A DNA stretch of 64,000 nucleotides, from contig JBCCDY010000003.1 in the NCBI GenBank assembly GCA_039030555.1, forward strand, positions 1-64,000, read 5' to 3'. The notes under the pieces are model-generated. The model had not been told where the DNA came from and ran no database searches. It saw only the letters and a list, made by a program, of their open reading frames with translations. The stretch comes from JBCCDY01 sp039030555 (GTDB lineage Bacteria > Bacteroidota > Bacteroidia > Cytophagales > Cyclobacteriaceae). Numbering within the stretch: the stretch's first letter is position 1; each line of letters begins with the position of its first letter. Below are positions 1 through 7,760 of this stretch, one piece after another. The translations under genes and the position numbers were made by a program.

Positions 1-10
1 AAAATCAGTT

Positions 11-736
11 ATGAAAAAATTCAATTTATTCTGCTTTAGTATTTCTTTGTTATTAGTAATGAGTTGTTCTGACGAAAATGAAGTTGATATTGAAAATTCA
101 ATTTCCTTAGTGGAATCTTCTATTAATTGCTCAAATGGTAACCCAACTCAGGATTTTATTATTTTTCCTAATCAATTCTTTACTGGTTCATCAATTGACC
201 TTTCCTTACCGATAGGGGTAACCTGGGATAGGTGCGTAGTTGTTAATAGTGGAGGAGTAAGAATTTTTATTAACGAAATACGGGAGAACGATGTACTAGG
301 GAGTATTTTCAACGAAAGATCAGCTCCTAATACTGGGCGATTTGAAATTCCCTCTTCTGTTTTAGAAGTAGGAAAAACCTATACAATCAATATTCAGGTG
401 GAAATAGCTCCATTTACTTTTGTAAATGACGAATCCACCCCTATAACAATTGTAGATAATAACCTTAAGACCAAAATCAATGCTATCACGAGTCTAAATG
501 ATTCAGGTACACCTGGAGTTTTCTGGAATAAGGACGCATTTTTTACAGAGGAAATTGAATTAGAGTTTATTTTTAATGGAGTTTCCAATGGTACTTTTTT
601 AACTGCTAATGATGGAAGATCTGGAACAAACGGTTACCTAGGATTTGATTCGGGAGAGGATAATGGAGTGAGAGTTAATATATGTTCCTCTGGTAATTTT
701 TCTGATACGGAGAGCGGCGGTTTTTTTGACGATTAA
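11..736 (+). CDS. Putative lipoprotein of unknown function
   Basis: A 241-residue protein with a clear lipoprotein signal: positive start (KK at 2-3), hydrophobic stretch and a lipobox ending at Cys19. The mature part is rich in Asn, Ser, Gly and beta-prone residues. It fits a secreted or outer-membrane-anchored beta protein, but I recognise no domain. The ATG at 11 is the only start that keeps the signal peptide. Only 10 bases upstream are visible, so its promoter or operon partner cannot be judged. It ends with an acidic, Gly/Asp-rich tail after a run of Ser and Gly. A hairpin follows at 760-796. The reading is sure; the function is unknown. Confidence 0.7.
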   Translation: MKKFNLFCFSISLLLVMSCSDENEVDIENSISLVESSINCSNGNPTQDFIIFPNQFFTGSSIDLSLPIGVTWDRCVVVNSGGVRIFINEIRENDVLGSIFNERSAPNTGRFEIPSSVLEVGKTYTINIQVEIAPFTFVNDESTPITIVDNNLKTKINAITSLNDSGTPGVFWNKDAFFTEEIELEFIFNGVSNGTFLTANDGRSGTNGYLGFDSGEDNGVRVNICSSGNFSDTESGGFFDD

Positions 737-759
737 TTTAGTAGAAAGGTTTAAAAGAA

Positions 760-796
760 CACTCTTCAAAAAGACAGTCTCTTCTTTTGAAGAGTG
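760..796 (+). terminator. Probable terminator hairpin after the first lipoprotein gene
   Basis: A perfect 12-bp stem, CACTCTTCAAAA (760-771) with TTTTGAAGAGTG (785-796), and a 13-nt loop, 24 nt after the stop codon at 736. The T-run lies in the 3' arm rather than after it, so termination strength is uncertain. Confidence 0.45.
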
Positions 797-950
797 ATTC
801 TTCAGTCGTGATGGATAGTTCTGTGTTGATTAGGATAAAACTCATCAAGCAAACTTTCATATCTTTATTTTAGCGCTTAGATGTAAGACCATTTTTATTT
901 TTAAAAACTCCAAACATCAGTATGACGCTCTAAATTAATCTCTGTGGGTC

Positions 951-982
951 ACCCTGACGCTCCGAGTATTCGGAGGAAGGGT
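951..982. repeat. Degenerate intergenic repeat, copy 1
   Basis: The core GCTCCGAGTATTCGG (959-973) forms a small hairpin, CTCCGA-gtat-TCGGAG, inside a weaker outer pairing ACCCT/AGGGT. The same 15-nt core occurs at 3922-3936, on the far side of the sigma/anti-sigma cluster. This suggests a dispersed intergenic repeat family, although two copies in one window do not prove it. Confidence 0.45.
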
Positions 983-1112
983 CTAAAATATGTTAAGTAT
1001 GAGTTATTACGGATATTAGAAATTAAATGTGAATGCCTGTTTTGAGTAATAATTACTTTTTCAATAAATCAAATTTGTATAAGGTTTGCCTCTTAGCTTA
1101 GAAGTAGCTTTA

Positions 1113-1147
1113 GACCCGTCAGGTTTTAAAAACCTGACGGGTCTTTT
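1113..1147 (+). terminator. Strong hairpin with T-run (terminator-like, possibly a repeat)
   Basis: A 14-bp perfect stem, GACCCGTCAGGTTT (1113-1126) with AAACCTGACGGGTC (1130-1143), has a 3-nt loop and is followed by TTTT. It looks like an intrinsic terminator but lies about 380 nt from the nearest upstream gene. The preceding GCTTTAGACC also precedes the hairpin at 10199-10230, so it may belong to a repeat family. Confidence 0.5.
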
Positions 1148-1270
1148 AAGCCTATTACTTATTCCGGATATTCAAAAATTAAACCCCCAAGTTCCTCCAA
1201 AGTAAATTTTTAACTCTTCAATAAAACTTTTTTCTCCATACATTCATCTTAAGGCCAAATAACGGATGAT

Positions 1271-1879
1271 ATGTATGGAGAAACCTTACTGGACATCGCC
1301 ATGATGCACTCCGATTCAGTGATTGATCGGGCGCAGAATGGGGATAAAGAAGCATTTAATCAACTGGTAAGTCTCTGGTATAAAAGAATTTATAATTATG
1401 CTTACAAATACTTTTCAGAGCACAATTTAGCTTCTGAGGCTACTCAGAAAACATTCATTTTAGTTTATCGAAAAATTGACTCACTCAAAAACCCTGACAG
1501 CTTTAAGGGGTGGATTTACCGAATAGCCACAAACTGCTGTCATGAAGAAGAACGCTTAAGAAAAGTGAACAGCAACTCTGAGCCAATTGACTTAGAGTTA
1601 TCTGCAAAGGATAGAAGAGATGATCAGGTCGGGGTTGAGGATAAAATAGTAAATGAGGAGCTATCGGAAGTTTTGATCGAATGTCTTGGGCAAATTAACC
1701 CGGAACAAAGACAAGTGATCATTATGAAAGAGTACGAAGGTTTCAAATTTCGTGAAATAGCAGAGGTGCTTGATATCTCTGAAAACACAGCTAAATCAAG
1801 ATTATACTATGGTTTGGCGGCATTGAGAAAAATTTTAGAAGAGAAGAATATCACAATAGAAAGTTGGTGCAATGAATAA
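1271..1879 (+). CDS. ECF-type RNA polymerase sigma factor
   Basis: A 202-residue sigma-70-family factor of the extracytoplasmic function (ECF) class, which directs RNA polymerase to a small regulon. Region 2 spans about residues 25-95, with the promoter-melting part around FKGWIYRIATNCC. Region 4 spans about 140-195, with the helix-turn-helix FREIAEVLDISENTAKSRL. The length is normal for the class. A later start at Met11 or Met12 is possible because the domain only begins near residue 18. The stop overlaps the next gene by 8 nt, so the two are translationally coupled, as expected for a sigma and its anti-sigma. The target genes cannot be read from the sequence. Confidence 0.93.
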   Translation: MYGETLLDIAMMHSDSVIDRAQNGDKEAFNQLVSLWYKRIYNYAYKYFSEHNLASEATQKTFILVYRKIDSLKNPDSFKGWIYRIATNCCHEEERLRKVNSNSEPIDLELSAKDRRDDQVGVEDKIVNEELSEVLIECLGQINPEQRQVIIMKEYEGFKFREIAEVLDISENTAKSRLYYGLAALRKILEEKNITIESWCNE

Positions 1880-2714
1880 GAAAATTAACGAGCATAAACT
1901 GACAGCTTATTTATACGGAGAACTCTCGGGGCAAGAGCTTGAAGAAGTTAAGAACCACCTGGATAAAAATCCTGAAGAGAAAAAACGTGTAGAGGAACTG
2001 AATCAGGTAAGGAGAATTCTGGGGAAGTTGGAAGAAAAAGAAGTCATTGAACCTGTCTTTATTTGGCCTGAAGAAAATCTTCCAAGACCTGAAAATGACA
2101 ATTTTTACCACTCAAATTGGTTTAAGATAGCATGTTCTATCACGCTTTTTATCGTTATATTTTTCATTTCAGGATACTTTTTGAGCGCAAGCTTAAAAAT
2201 CAATAATGGCAGTTTTGTATTGGGTTTTAATTCTGAAGATCAATCCAAAATTGTTGCACCCGTTCAGGAATTTACAGCGGAAGATATAGAGTCCATTATA
2301 GATAAGAAATTAAGCTCTATCTCTGAAAATAACACTCAACAATTTCAGGAATTAAGCGACCAGATCCAGCTGATTTCAAATAAAAAAGTACTCGATTCTG
2401 GTAAGATCATTTCGATGCTTGATCAGGAATCAAATCAATTAAACAATAATCTTCAGGCTTATGCCAACCAGATCCAGGAGGAAAACATCAATGCCCTTAG
2501 AGACTTAGTAGTTCTCTCCTCAAAACAGCAGCAAGCTCAGTTTGAGACAACGCTTGTTGAGTTTTCAAAATATCTGGAACAGAAGCGAAATGACGACTTA
2601 AACTTCATTTTGCTAAACCTCAAAGATTTAAAACAACATTCTGATAACTATAAATCAAAAACGAACGAGATACTAGCCTCTTTAATCGAAAAGGTAAACG
2701 ACGGAAACAATTAA
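1872..2714 (+). CDS. Probable membrane anti-sigma factor
   Basis: A 280-residue protein. The N-terminal 55 residues (AYLYGELSGQELEEVKNHL) resemble the short cytoplasmic helical segment of Bacteroidota anti-sigma factors. One membrane segment follows at about 85-107, then a long periplasmic part, residues 130-280, rich in Gln, Leu, Glu and Lys and predicted to be coiled coil. No HxxxCxxC zinc motif is present, so this is not a ZAS-type anti-sigma. It overlaps the sigma gene by 8 nt and ends 1 nt before the next gene. The role as anti-sigma is inferred from topology and position; the coiled-coil tail suggests a periplasmic partner, perhaps the product of the next gene. Confidence 0.72.
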   Translation: MNKKINEHKLTAYLYGELSGQELEEVKNHLDKNPEEKKRVEELNQVRRILGKLEEKEVIEPVFIWPEENLPRPENDNFYHSNWFKIACSITLFIVIFFISGYFLSASLKINNGSFVLGFNSEDQSKIVAPVQEFTAEDIESIIDKKLSSISENNTQQFQELSDQIQLISNKKVLDSGKIISMLDQESNQLNNNLQAYANQIQEENINALRDLVVLSSKQQQAQFETTLVEFSKYLEQKRNDDLNFILLNLKDLKQHSDNYKSKTNEILASLIEKVNDGNN

Positions 2715-2715
2715 C

Positions 2716-3858
2716 ATGATGAATAAAACAAAAGGAAAAATGGCAGCCGGAATTGTAATCACATTTTTCATATATGCATCAACAATTGCTCAAGGGATTG
2801 ATAATGAAAGAATGAATAAAGACCTTGAAGTAGCTGAAAACATATTAAGCACATTAGGAAGGCAAAGCTTTGGAGGTGATTCTAGGGAGTATTTATTTCT
2901 AGGTGGGGATGATATTGAAGGAAGCTATATAGAAGGTTATGGGGTGGTTTTTAGTTTTCCTTCAAATTTTCTAGGACACAGTATTGTTGTGAGTAATCCT
3001 GGACAAAGAATCATAGTAGGTAGTGGAAGTGGAGGCAATTATGATTATTCATATTCCTATGATGATGTAGATGTTGACGTACAAGTTGATCCTAATGTAA
3101 ACATCAGCGATCTTTCTGAGAAAAATAAAGAGTCAGTAATTGAACTGATGAAGTTGTTTTTGGTCGATTACGCTGATCTGATTGGTCAATTAAAACCAAC
3201 AGATAGAATTATGATTTCCGAGGAAGGCAGCGATTTTGATTGGGATTTCCGCTTTTTTGATGAAGATAAAGGAAATGTTTCTAAAACACGATTATCTGCT
3301 GAAATTCTAAAATCAGACATTACAAAATATAAAGAAGGTAAGCTGACACGAGATCAGGCTCTGGAGAAAGTCAAAGTAATTGATAGAGCTGAAAATCAAA
3401 AAAAGTATCCTGATCTGGAGTTATTAGCCAGTATATTTGATCGACTCTACAGAGAAGATTTATCGGATACTTATCATTTAAATGGGAAAGTAAGATTTGA
3501 AAAAATTGAAGGGCTTGGAGCCGTTTTTTCATTGAAGTTACATCAGCATGATGGAAGTGGAAGAAGCTTTTTCGGTGGATACTCGAATGCCAAATCAGAT
3601 GAAGAGGACAAAAGATTATACCCTATTTTCATAGAAGAATTCAAAAGGAATATTCTGGAATATGGACGAACAATCAAATCAATAGATGGGCAGGAACAGC
3701 TTTTGGTCAAAGTAAATATGGATCATTGTTCTGACTGTCCGATTCCAAAGAATATAGCGGTATCTGTTAAGGTAGCTGTTTTAAAAGACTATTTATCTGG
3801 GAAACTCAGCATTGATGATGCTCTTGGAAAATTGAAAGTCTCAGAAGCTTCAAAATAG
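2716..3858 (+). CDS. Secreted protein with two related halves, in the sigma/anti-sigma unit
   Basis: A 380-residue protein with a signal peptide ending near AQG (about residue 27) and no lipobox. It consists of two diverged copies of one unit: IEGYGVVFSF (72-81) matches IEGLGAVFSL (264-273), and YKEGKLTRDQALEKVKV (205-221) matches YLSGKLSIDDALGKLKV (359-375). The first half carries a Gly/Tyr/Asp-rich insertion (102-125). Two cysteines lie close together in CSDCP near 338-341. I do not recognise a named family. As third gene of the sigma/anti-sigma unit (1 nt from its neighbour), it is a candidate periplasmic sensor or effector of that system; this is inference. Confidence 0.7.
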   Translation: MMNKTKGKMAAGIVITFFIYASTIAQGIDNERMNKDLEVAENILSTLGRQSFGGDSREYLFLGGDDIEGSYIEGYGVVFSFPSNFLGHSIVVSNPGQRIIVGSGSGGNYDYSYSYDDVDVDVQVDPNVNISDLSEKNKESVIELMKLFLVDYADLIGQLKPTDRIMISEEGSDFDWDFRFFDEDKGNVSKTRLSAEILKSDITKYKEGKLTRDQALEKVKVIDRAENQKKYPDLELLASIFDRLYREDLSDTYHLNGKVRFEKIEGLGAVFSLKLHQHDGSGRSFFGGYSNAKSDEEDKRLYPIFIEEFKRNILEYGRTIKSIDGQEQLLVKVNMDHCSDCPIPKNIAVSVKVAVLKDYLSGKLSIDDALGKLKVSEASK

Positions 3859-3910
3859 TATAAAAGAATCTCTAAAGTTCATATCTTGAAATTAATGCCG
3901 TTGAGTTAAG

Positions 3911-4007
3911 CGTCATACTCCGCTCCGAGTATTCGGGGTGACGGGAGTATCTCTAGTTTTCTTTTTCCCGGAAGCGTGCGATTCCCTTATCACGTAAGAG
4001 TATGACG
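3911..4007. repeat. Degenerate intergenic repeat, copy 2, with outer inverted repeat
   Basis: It contains the same core GCTCCGAGTATTCGG (3922-3936) as the copy near 959. CGTCATACTC (3911-3920) is exactly inverted as GAGTATGACG (3998-4007). A second pairing, ATACTCC with GGGAGTAT, closes around the core. The region has no gene. Confidence 0.45.
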
Positions 4008-4063
4008 GTGCTGTTTATTTTTAACTAAACGGCATTGATCTTGGAATTACTTAATTTTAAGAT

Positions 4064-4987
4064 ATGGACTTCACCCTTTTCGACTCCTCTTTTTGGCAAG
4101 AATTCTATAAAAAGGCCATTGGCTGGAGTATAGAGAATTTACCTTCTTTAATACTCTCAGTCATTTTATTTTTTGTGAGTCTCAAGCTTTTGAAAGTGCT
4201 CATAAGGTCAGCAAAAAAGTTGATCATGACTAAAGCCATTTATAATGAAGAAACAGATCTTGAATCTGAAAAAAGGGTGAATACCCTCTCAGGAATTATT
4301 TTTGGAGTGGGTAAGATCATTATCTGGATTGTTTTTCTAATGATCGTACTCGGGAAGTTCGGGCTTGATATTGCTCCAATTTTAGCTGGTGCCGGGATTG
4401 TAGGTTTAGCGGTAGGCTTTGGGGCACAAGAGTTGGTTCGCGATTTCATTTCAGGCTTTTTTATTCTTTTAGAAAACCAAATAAGGGTGGGGGATGTAGC
4501 CATAATCGATGGAACGGGAGGTTTAGTTGAAAAGATCGAATTACGGACAACCACCTTACGGGATTTTGCTGGAGTCGTGCATATCTTTCAAAACGGGAAG
4601 ATTAGCACATTGGCTAATATGACAAAGGAATGGTCTGCTATGGTATTTGATATTGGTGTAGCTTACAAAGAGGATACTGAAGGTGTCATAGACGTGATAA
4701 AAAAAGTCGGCACTGAGCTTCGCAACAACTCTACCTTTGGATCAAAAATAATTGAAGATATTGAGGTTTTTGGGCTCGATAAATTTGGGGACAGCGCTAT
4801 TATTATAAAAGCAAGGATTAAAACCGTTCCAGGCGAACAGTGGACTATAGGCCGTGAGTTTAGAAAAAGGTTAAAGTCAGCCTTCGACGAGAAAGATATT
4901 GAAATTCCATTTCCGCATGTCAGTGTTTACTGGGGAGAAAAAATTAATCCACTTAGACTGAAGATGGAGGAGTTGCAAAAAAGCTAG
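4064..4987 (+). CDS. Small-conductance mechanosensitive channel (MscS family)
   Basis: A 307-residue inner-membrane channel that releases solutes when membrane tension rises. Hydrophobic segments lie at about 25-48 and 78-100, followed by the pore-lining helix rich in Gly and Ala (LAGAGIVGLAVGFGAQELVRD, about 108-128). The MscS beta domain follows (VGDVAIIDGTGGLVEKIELR, then FQNGKISTLANMT), and the C-terminal alpha/beta domain ends near 300. The length matches short MscS proteins. It stands alone between a repeat-bearing gap and a convergent peptidase gene, so no operon partner is seen. Confidence 0.93.
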   Translation: MDFTLFDSSFWQEFYKKAIGWSIENLPSLILSVILFFVSLKLLKVLIRSAKKLIMTKAIYNEETDLESEKRVNTLSGIIFGVGKIIIWIVFLMIVLGKFGLDIAPILAGAGIVGLAVGFGAQELVRDFISGFFILLENQIRVGDVAIIDGTGGLVEKIELRTTTLRDFAGVVHIFQNGKISTLANMTKEWSAMVFDIGVAYKEDTEGVIDVIKKVGTELRNNSTFGSKIIEDIEVFGLDKFGDSAIIIKARIKTVPGEQWTIGREFRKRLKSAFDEKDIEIPFPHVSVYWGEKINPLRLKMEELQKS

Positions 4988-5011
4988 ATCAAGCTAATAG
5001 AATATTTTTTT

Positions 5012-5044
5012 ATCGGTCGAACCGCTCCAAGCGGTCTGACCGAT
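5012..5044. repeat. Nested hairpin between convergent genes
   Basis: ATCGGTC (5012-5018) pairs with GACCGAT (5038-5044), and inside it ACCGCT (5021-5026) pairs with AGCGGT (5030-5035). It lies between the convergent ends of mscS (4987) and the M14 peptidase (5073). The T-run (5004-5011) is on the wrong side for a canonical plus-strand terminator, so its role is uncertain. Confidence 0.4.
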
Positions 5045-5072
5045 GCCTTTCTGAAAAGCTTTTTTACTCCTT

Positions 5073-7622
5073 CTATTCAGCAGCCGATGAATTTATAGTT
5101 CCTCCGAAGAAAACAGAATTCAAAAACAACTTATTGGTACCGTACCAGAATGCCCTAAAATTCGGGTTAAAGGAAAAAGAGACAATTCTTCCCCTTCCGT
5201 ATTTACTAACGATGATTCCAGGGGTGTTTTTAACTTTTTCTATGTTTTCCTCTGAAATATAGCCACTCTGAAGAGGCGCAGAATCAAATACCAAAGCTTT
5301 AGAATATGGATTTTTTACGTCTTCAAAATAGACATTGCCATTTACGAAAGTGGAAATACTTCCATCTTCGTATCCAAACCCGATTGGATTAGAAGTATCT
5401 AGATTTGCACTTAAAATTGTACCTCCGGTAACCTGCGCACCTCTATACTCACCAATAGATTCATAAGGTTTTCTTCCGGAAGAATCGGGTTCATTATTTT
5501 TCATTTCAATTCCAATGATAGACTGATTTTTTAGCCATTTATTGGCATTCTTTATAGCAACGACCCTTCCGCCTTCTTTTACCCATCTTTTCAGATTATC
5601 GACCGCATTTACCGAGATTCCCGTATAATTTCCATGAGCTAAAATGAGCGTATTGTATTTGTCAAGATCAGCCCTGTTGAAAACCCTGACTGGAACCATA
5701 CTCAACTCTATATCAAATCGGTAATCGAGTAGGTGCCAGATCTCTCCAGCATCGTAAGGTGAAATACCGCCTTCAACTAACATGAGAATTCGCGGTTTTT
5801 CTATGTTCTCAAAAGTCCTGCTCCCAAGGTTTACACCCGCTGTTAAGCCGGTATTTAATGGGGATATTCTTGCTCCTTTTTCTACTAGGTCTTCCAGAGT
5901 AGTGTAGATGTCTTGCGAGCTTTTATCCTGATTTTGCACGGAAATAAGGATGGATCCCCTATTAAAATTCTCGCCATTAGATGAAAATTTTTCCGTGGCT
6001 ACTTTAACGCGAAACCCCGTTTTTAAAAGGTGATTCAGGTATTTTGGTGAAAAATATTGATCCCAACCTAAAACGTATGCATAATCACTTTTTTCAAGCT
6101 TTTCATCAGCTAAAGGTTGAGCTTTAAACTCAGCTCCCAAGAGGGCGGAAGCGTATTGTTTTGAGCTTAGAAATTCATAATTGAGATTGAATGCAAGAGG
6201 AAATGTCCAGGCAGATACATCATAGAAAAGACTATCCTGAAATGAAGTGTTTTTCTCAAAAATGGCCTTGATCAATCGATATTGTGGCTGATTGAATGGT
6301 ACGACATAGCTGTTTTCAGAAGGATACTTTTTGCTGCTGTAACTCTTATCTTGCTTTAACCGATAGATTTGAACCTCATGTTGACTTAATATTTTTGCTA
6401 ATTCGAAAGATCTATCCGGGTCGTTTTCTGCACCGAAAATTACAGCTTTTCTGGAATCGGTGCCTGCTTCTGAAAGAGCAGTTTTATAAAAATCCTTTTG
6501 ATGTTGGAGTAGCTCATCCTTCAAAGCAGAAGCAGCCCTCGTTGTTGATAAAGAAGTTGTAAACTGGTTTTTTATGGTGAAGGGAAAGGAGATATCTCCA
6601 TGAATACTCTCTTGCAGATGGCCTCTTGAACTGGCTTGCTCAAAGAGAATTCCAACTGCACCATTAACATCCGGGTAAGTAGAGCCTTTTCCATAATAAT
6701 AATCATCGAAACTCTCTTTTGAATAGTATAAAGAACCGATTTCATCTAATGCTTTGGCATGATATTCTGCTATTTTTTCGGTAAGTACAAAAGTGTTTTG
6801 CGGAGTGATCGGATTGTTTCTACTTGGAATTCCTGGCTGAAAGAAATAAGTCGCGTTTGTGCCCATCTCGTGATGATCAGTCAAGACATTTGGTTTCCAC
6901 TCATGAAATTTTTTGACCCTGTTTTGAGACTCTGGGTGCTGCACTGGAAGCCAATCCCTATTCAGGTCGAACCAGTAATGGTTCGTTCTTCCTCCAGGCC
7001 ACATTTCGTTTTGCTCCCTATTGTAGCTGTCGGCAACCAGATTTTTAGATTTATGACTGTTAGCCCATGTCGAAAACCTCGTTAAGCCATCAGGGTTGAA
7101 AGAAGGATCAAGTAAGATTACACAGTTACTTAATAATTCTTCTATTTCTTTTCCCTGTGCAGCAGCATAGTAATAAGCGACGAGCATAGAGGCATTACTT
7201 CCACTGGATTCATTCCCATGAATACTATAACCCTGCCATACCACTACAGGCATAGAAGAAACATCTAGAGATCCCGATTTCGAAGGATCTGTGATACTGA
7301 CATGCTGACTTTTAATACTAGAAATGTCTGCGTGGTTATCTTCAGAAGTGATCGTGAGCAAAAGTTGGGGTCGGCCTTCATAAGTATTTCCGGTTTCCTC
7401 TACGGTTACTCTGGGAGATGCAAGAGCGAGCGCTTTCATGTAAGCTACTAAGCGGTCGTGTGTGATGTGCCACTCACCCACATGATGCCCTACAACCTCT
7501 TTTGGGGTAGGAATAGAGGAATCAAATGACACATTTTGAGGAAGATAGTATTCTAAATTTCCCTGCGAGACGCAGTTAAAGGATATTAAAAGAAGGAAAA
7601 CAGTTATCTTCTGATATAGCAT
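5073..7622 (-). CDS. Secreted M14-family zinc carboxypeptidase
   Basis: An 849-residue protein with a signal peptide (hydrophobic residues 6-15, likely cleavage after NCVSQG). The M14 metallocarboxypeptidase domain covers about 50-380. The zinc ligands His and Glu are in HGNESSGSN (His about 135, Glu about 138), the third ligand is probably in the DHHEMG segment near 248, and the catalytic Glu is probably in LFEQASSRG near 328. The C-terminal 450 residues look like a class I glutamine-amidotransferase-type fold (LILAHGNYTGI and VKEGGRVVAIKN), a combination usual for large Bacteroidota M14 enzymes. It probably digests peptides outside the cytoplasm. It is monocistronic, and a T9SS tail was not recognised at its end. 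Confidence 0.9.
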   Translation of the reverse strand: MLYQKITVFLLLISFNCVSQGNLEYYLPQNVSFDSSIPTPKEVVGHHVGEWHITHDRLVAYMKALALASPRVTVEETGNTYEGRPQLLLTITSEDNHADISSIKSQHVSITDPSKSGSLDVSSMPVVVWQGYSIHGNESSGSNASMLVAYYYAAAQGKEIEELLSNCVILLDPSFNPDGLTRFSTWANSHKSKNLVADSYNREQNEMWPGGRTNHYWFDLNRDWLPVQHPESQNRVKKFHEWKPNVLTDHHEMGTNATYFFQPGIPSRNNPITPQNTFVLTEKIAEYHAKALDEIGSLYYSKESFDDYYYGKGSTYPDVNGAVGILFEQASSRGHLQESIHGDISFPFTIKNQFTTSLSTTRAASALKDELLQHQKDFYKTALSEAGTDSRKAVIFGAENDPDRSFELAKILSQHEVQIYRLKQDKSYSSKKYPSENSYVVPFNQPQYRLIKAIFEKNTSFQDSLFYDVSAWTFPLAFNLNYEFLSSKQYASALLGAEFKAQPLADEKLEKSDYAYVLGWDQYFSPKYLNHLLKTGFRVKVATEKFSSNGENFNRGSILISVQNQDKSSQDIYTTLEDLVEKGARISPLNTGLTAGVNLGSRTFENIEKPRILMLVEGGISPYDAGEIWHLLDYRFDIELSMVPVRVFNRADLDKYNTLILAHGNYTGISVNAVDNLKRWVKEGGRVVAIKNANKWLKNQSIIGIEMKNNEPDSSGRKPYESIGEYRGAQVTGGTILSANLDTSNPIGFGYEDGSISTFVNGNVYFEDVKNPYSKALVFDSAPLQSGYISEENIEKVKNTPGIIVSKYGRGRIVSFSFNPNFRAFWYGTNKLFLNSVFFGGTINSSAAE

Positions 7623-7760
7623 AGTCTTTAGGGTATTTTACTAATTGGAAATCTGAAAATATGGTTAAAGTTTGAATATGCCTGACCGCTCGTAACAATT
7701 GTTGATTTGGAAACTTTCTATTTTCTATTAGCTTATGTGTGCGTAATAGCGATTTTAACT

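Larger units (their letters stand above)
737..1270. other. 534-nt intergenic region with hairpins and a degenerate repeat
   Basis: No reading frame of note on either strand. It holds the hairpin at 760-796, a repeat-like imperfect hairpin at 951-982 and a strong hairpin at 1113-1147. The last 120 bases before the sigma gene are AT-rich and probably hold its promoter, but no clear TAnnTTTG element was found. Confidence 0.5.

Noticed and set aside
1113..1147. Terminator belonging to the first lipoprotein gene
   Set aside because: It is about 380 nt after the stop, and a nearer hairpin exists at 760-796; kept as a terminator-like hairpin only.
4240..4554. A 104-codon frame opposite mscS
   Set aside because: It lies fully inside the mscS gene on the other strand, has no motif and is an antisense shadow.
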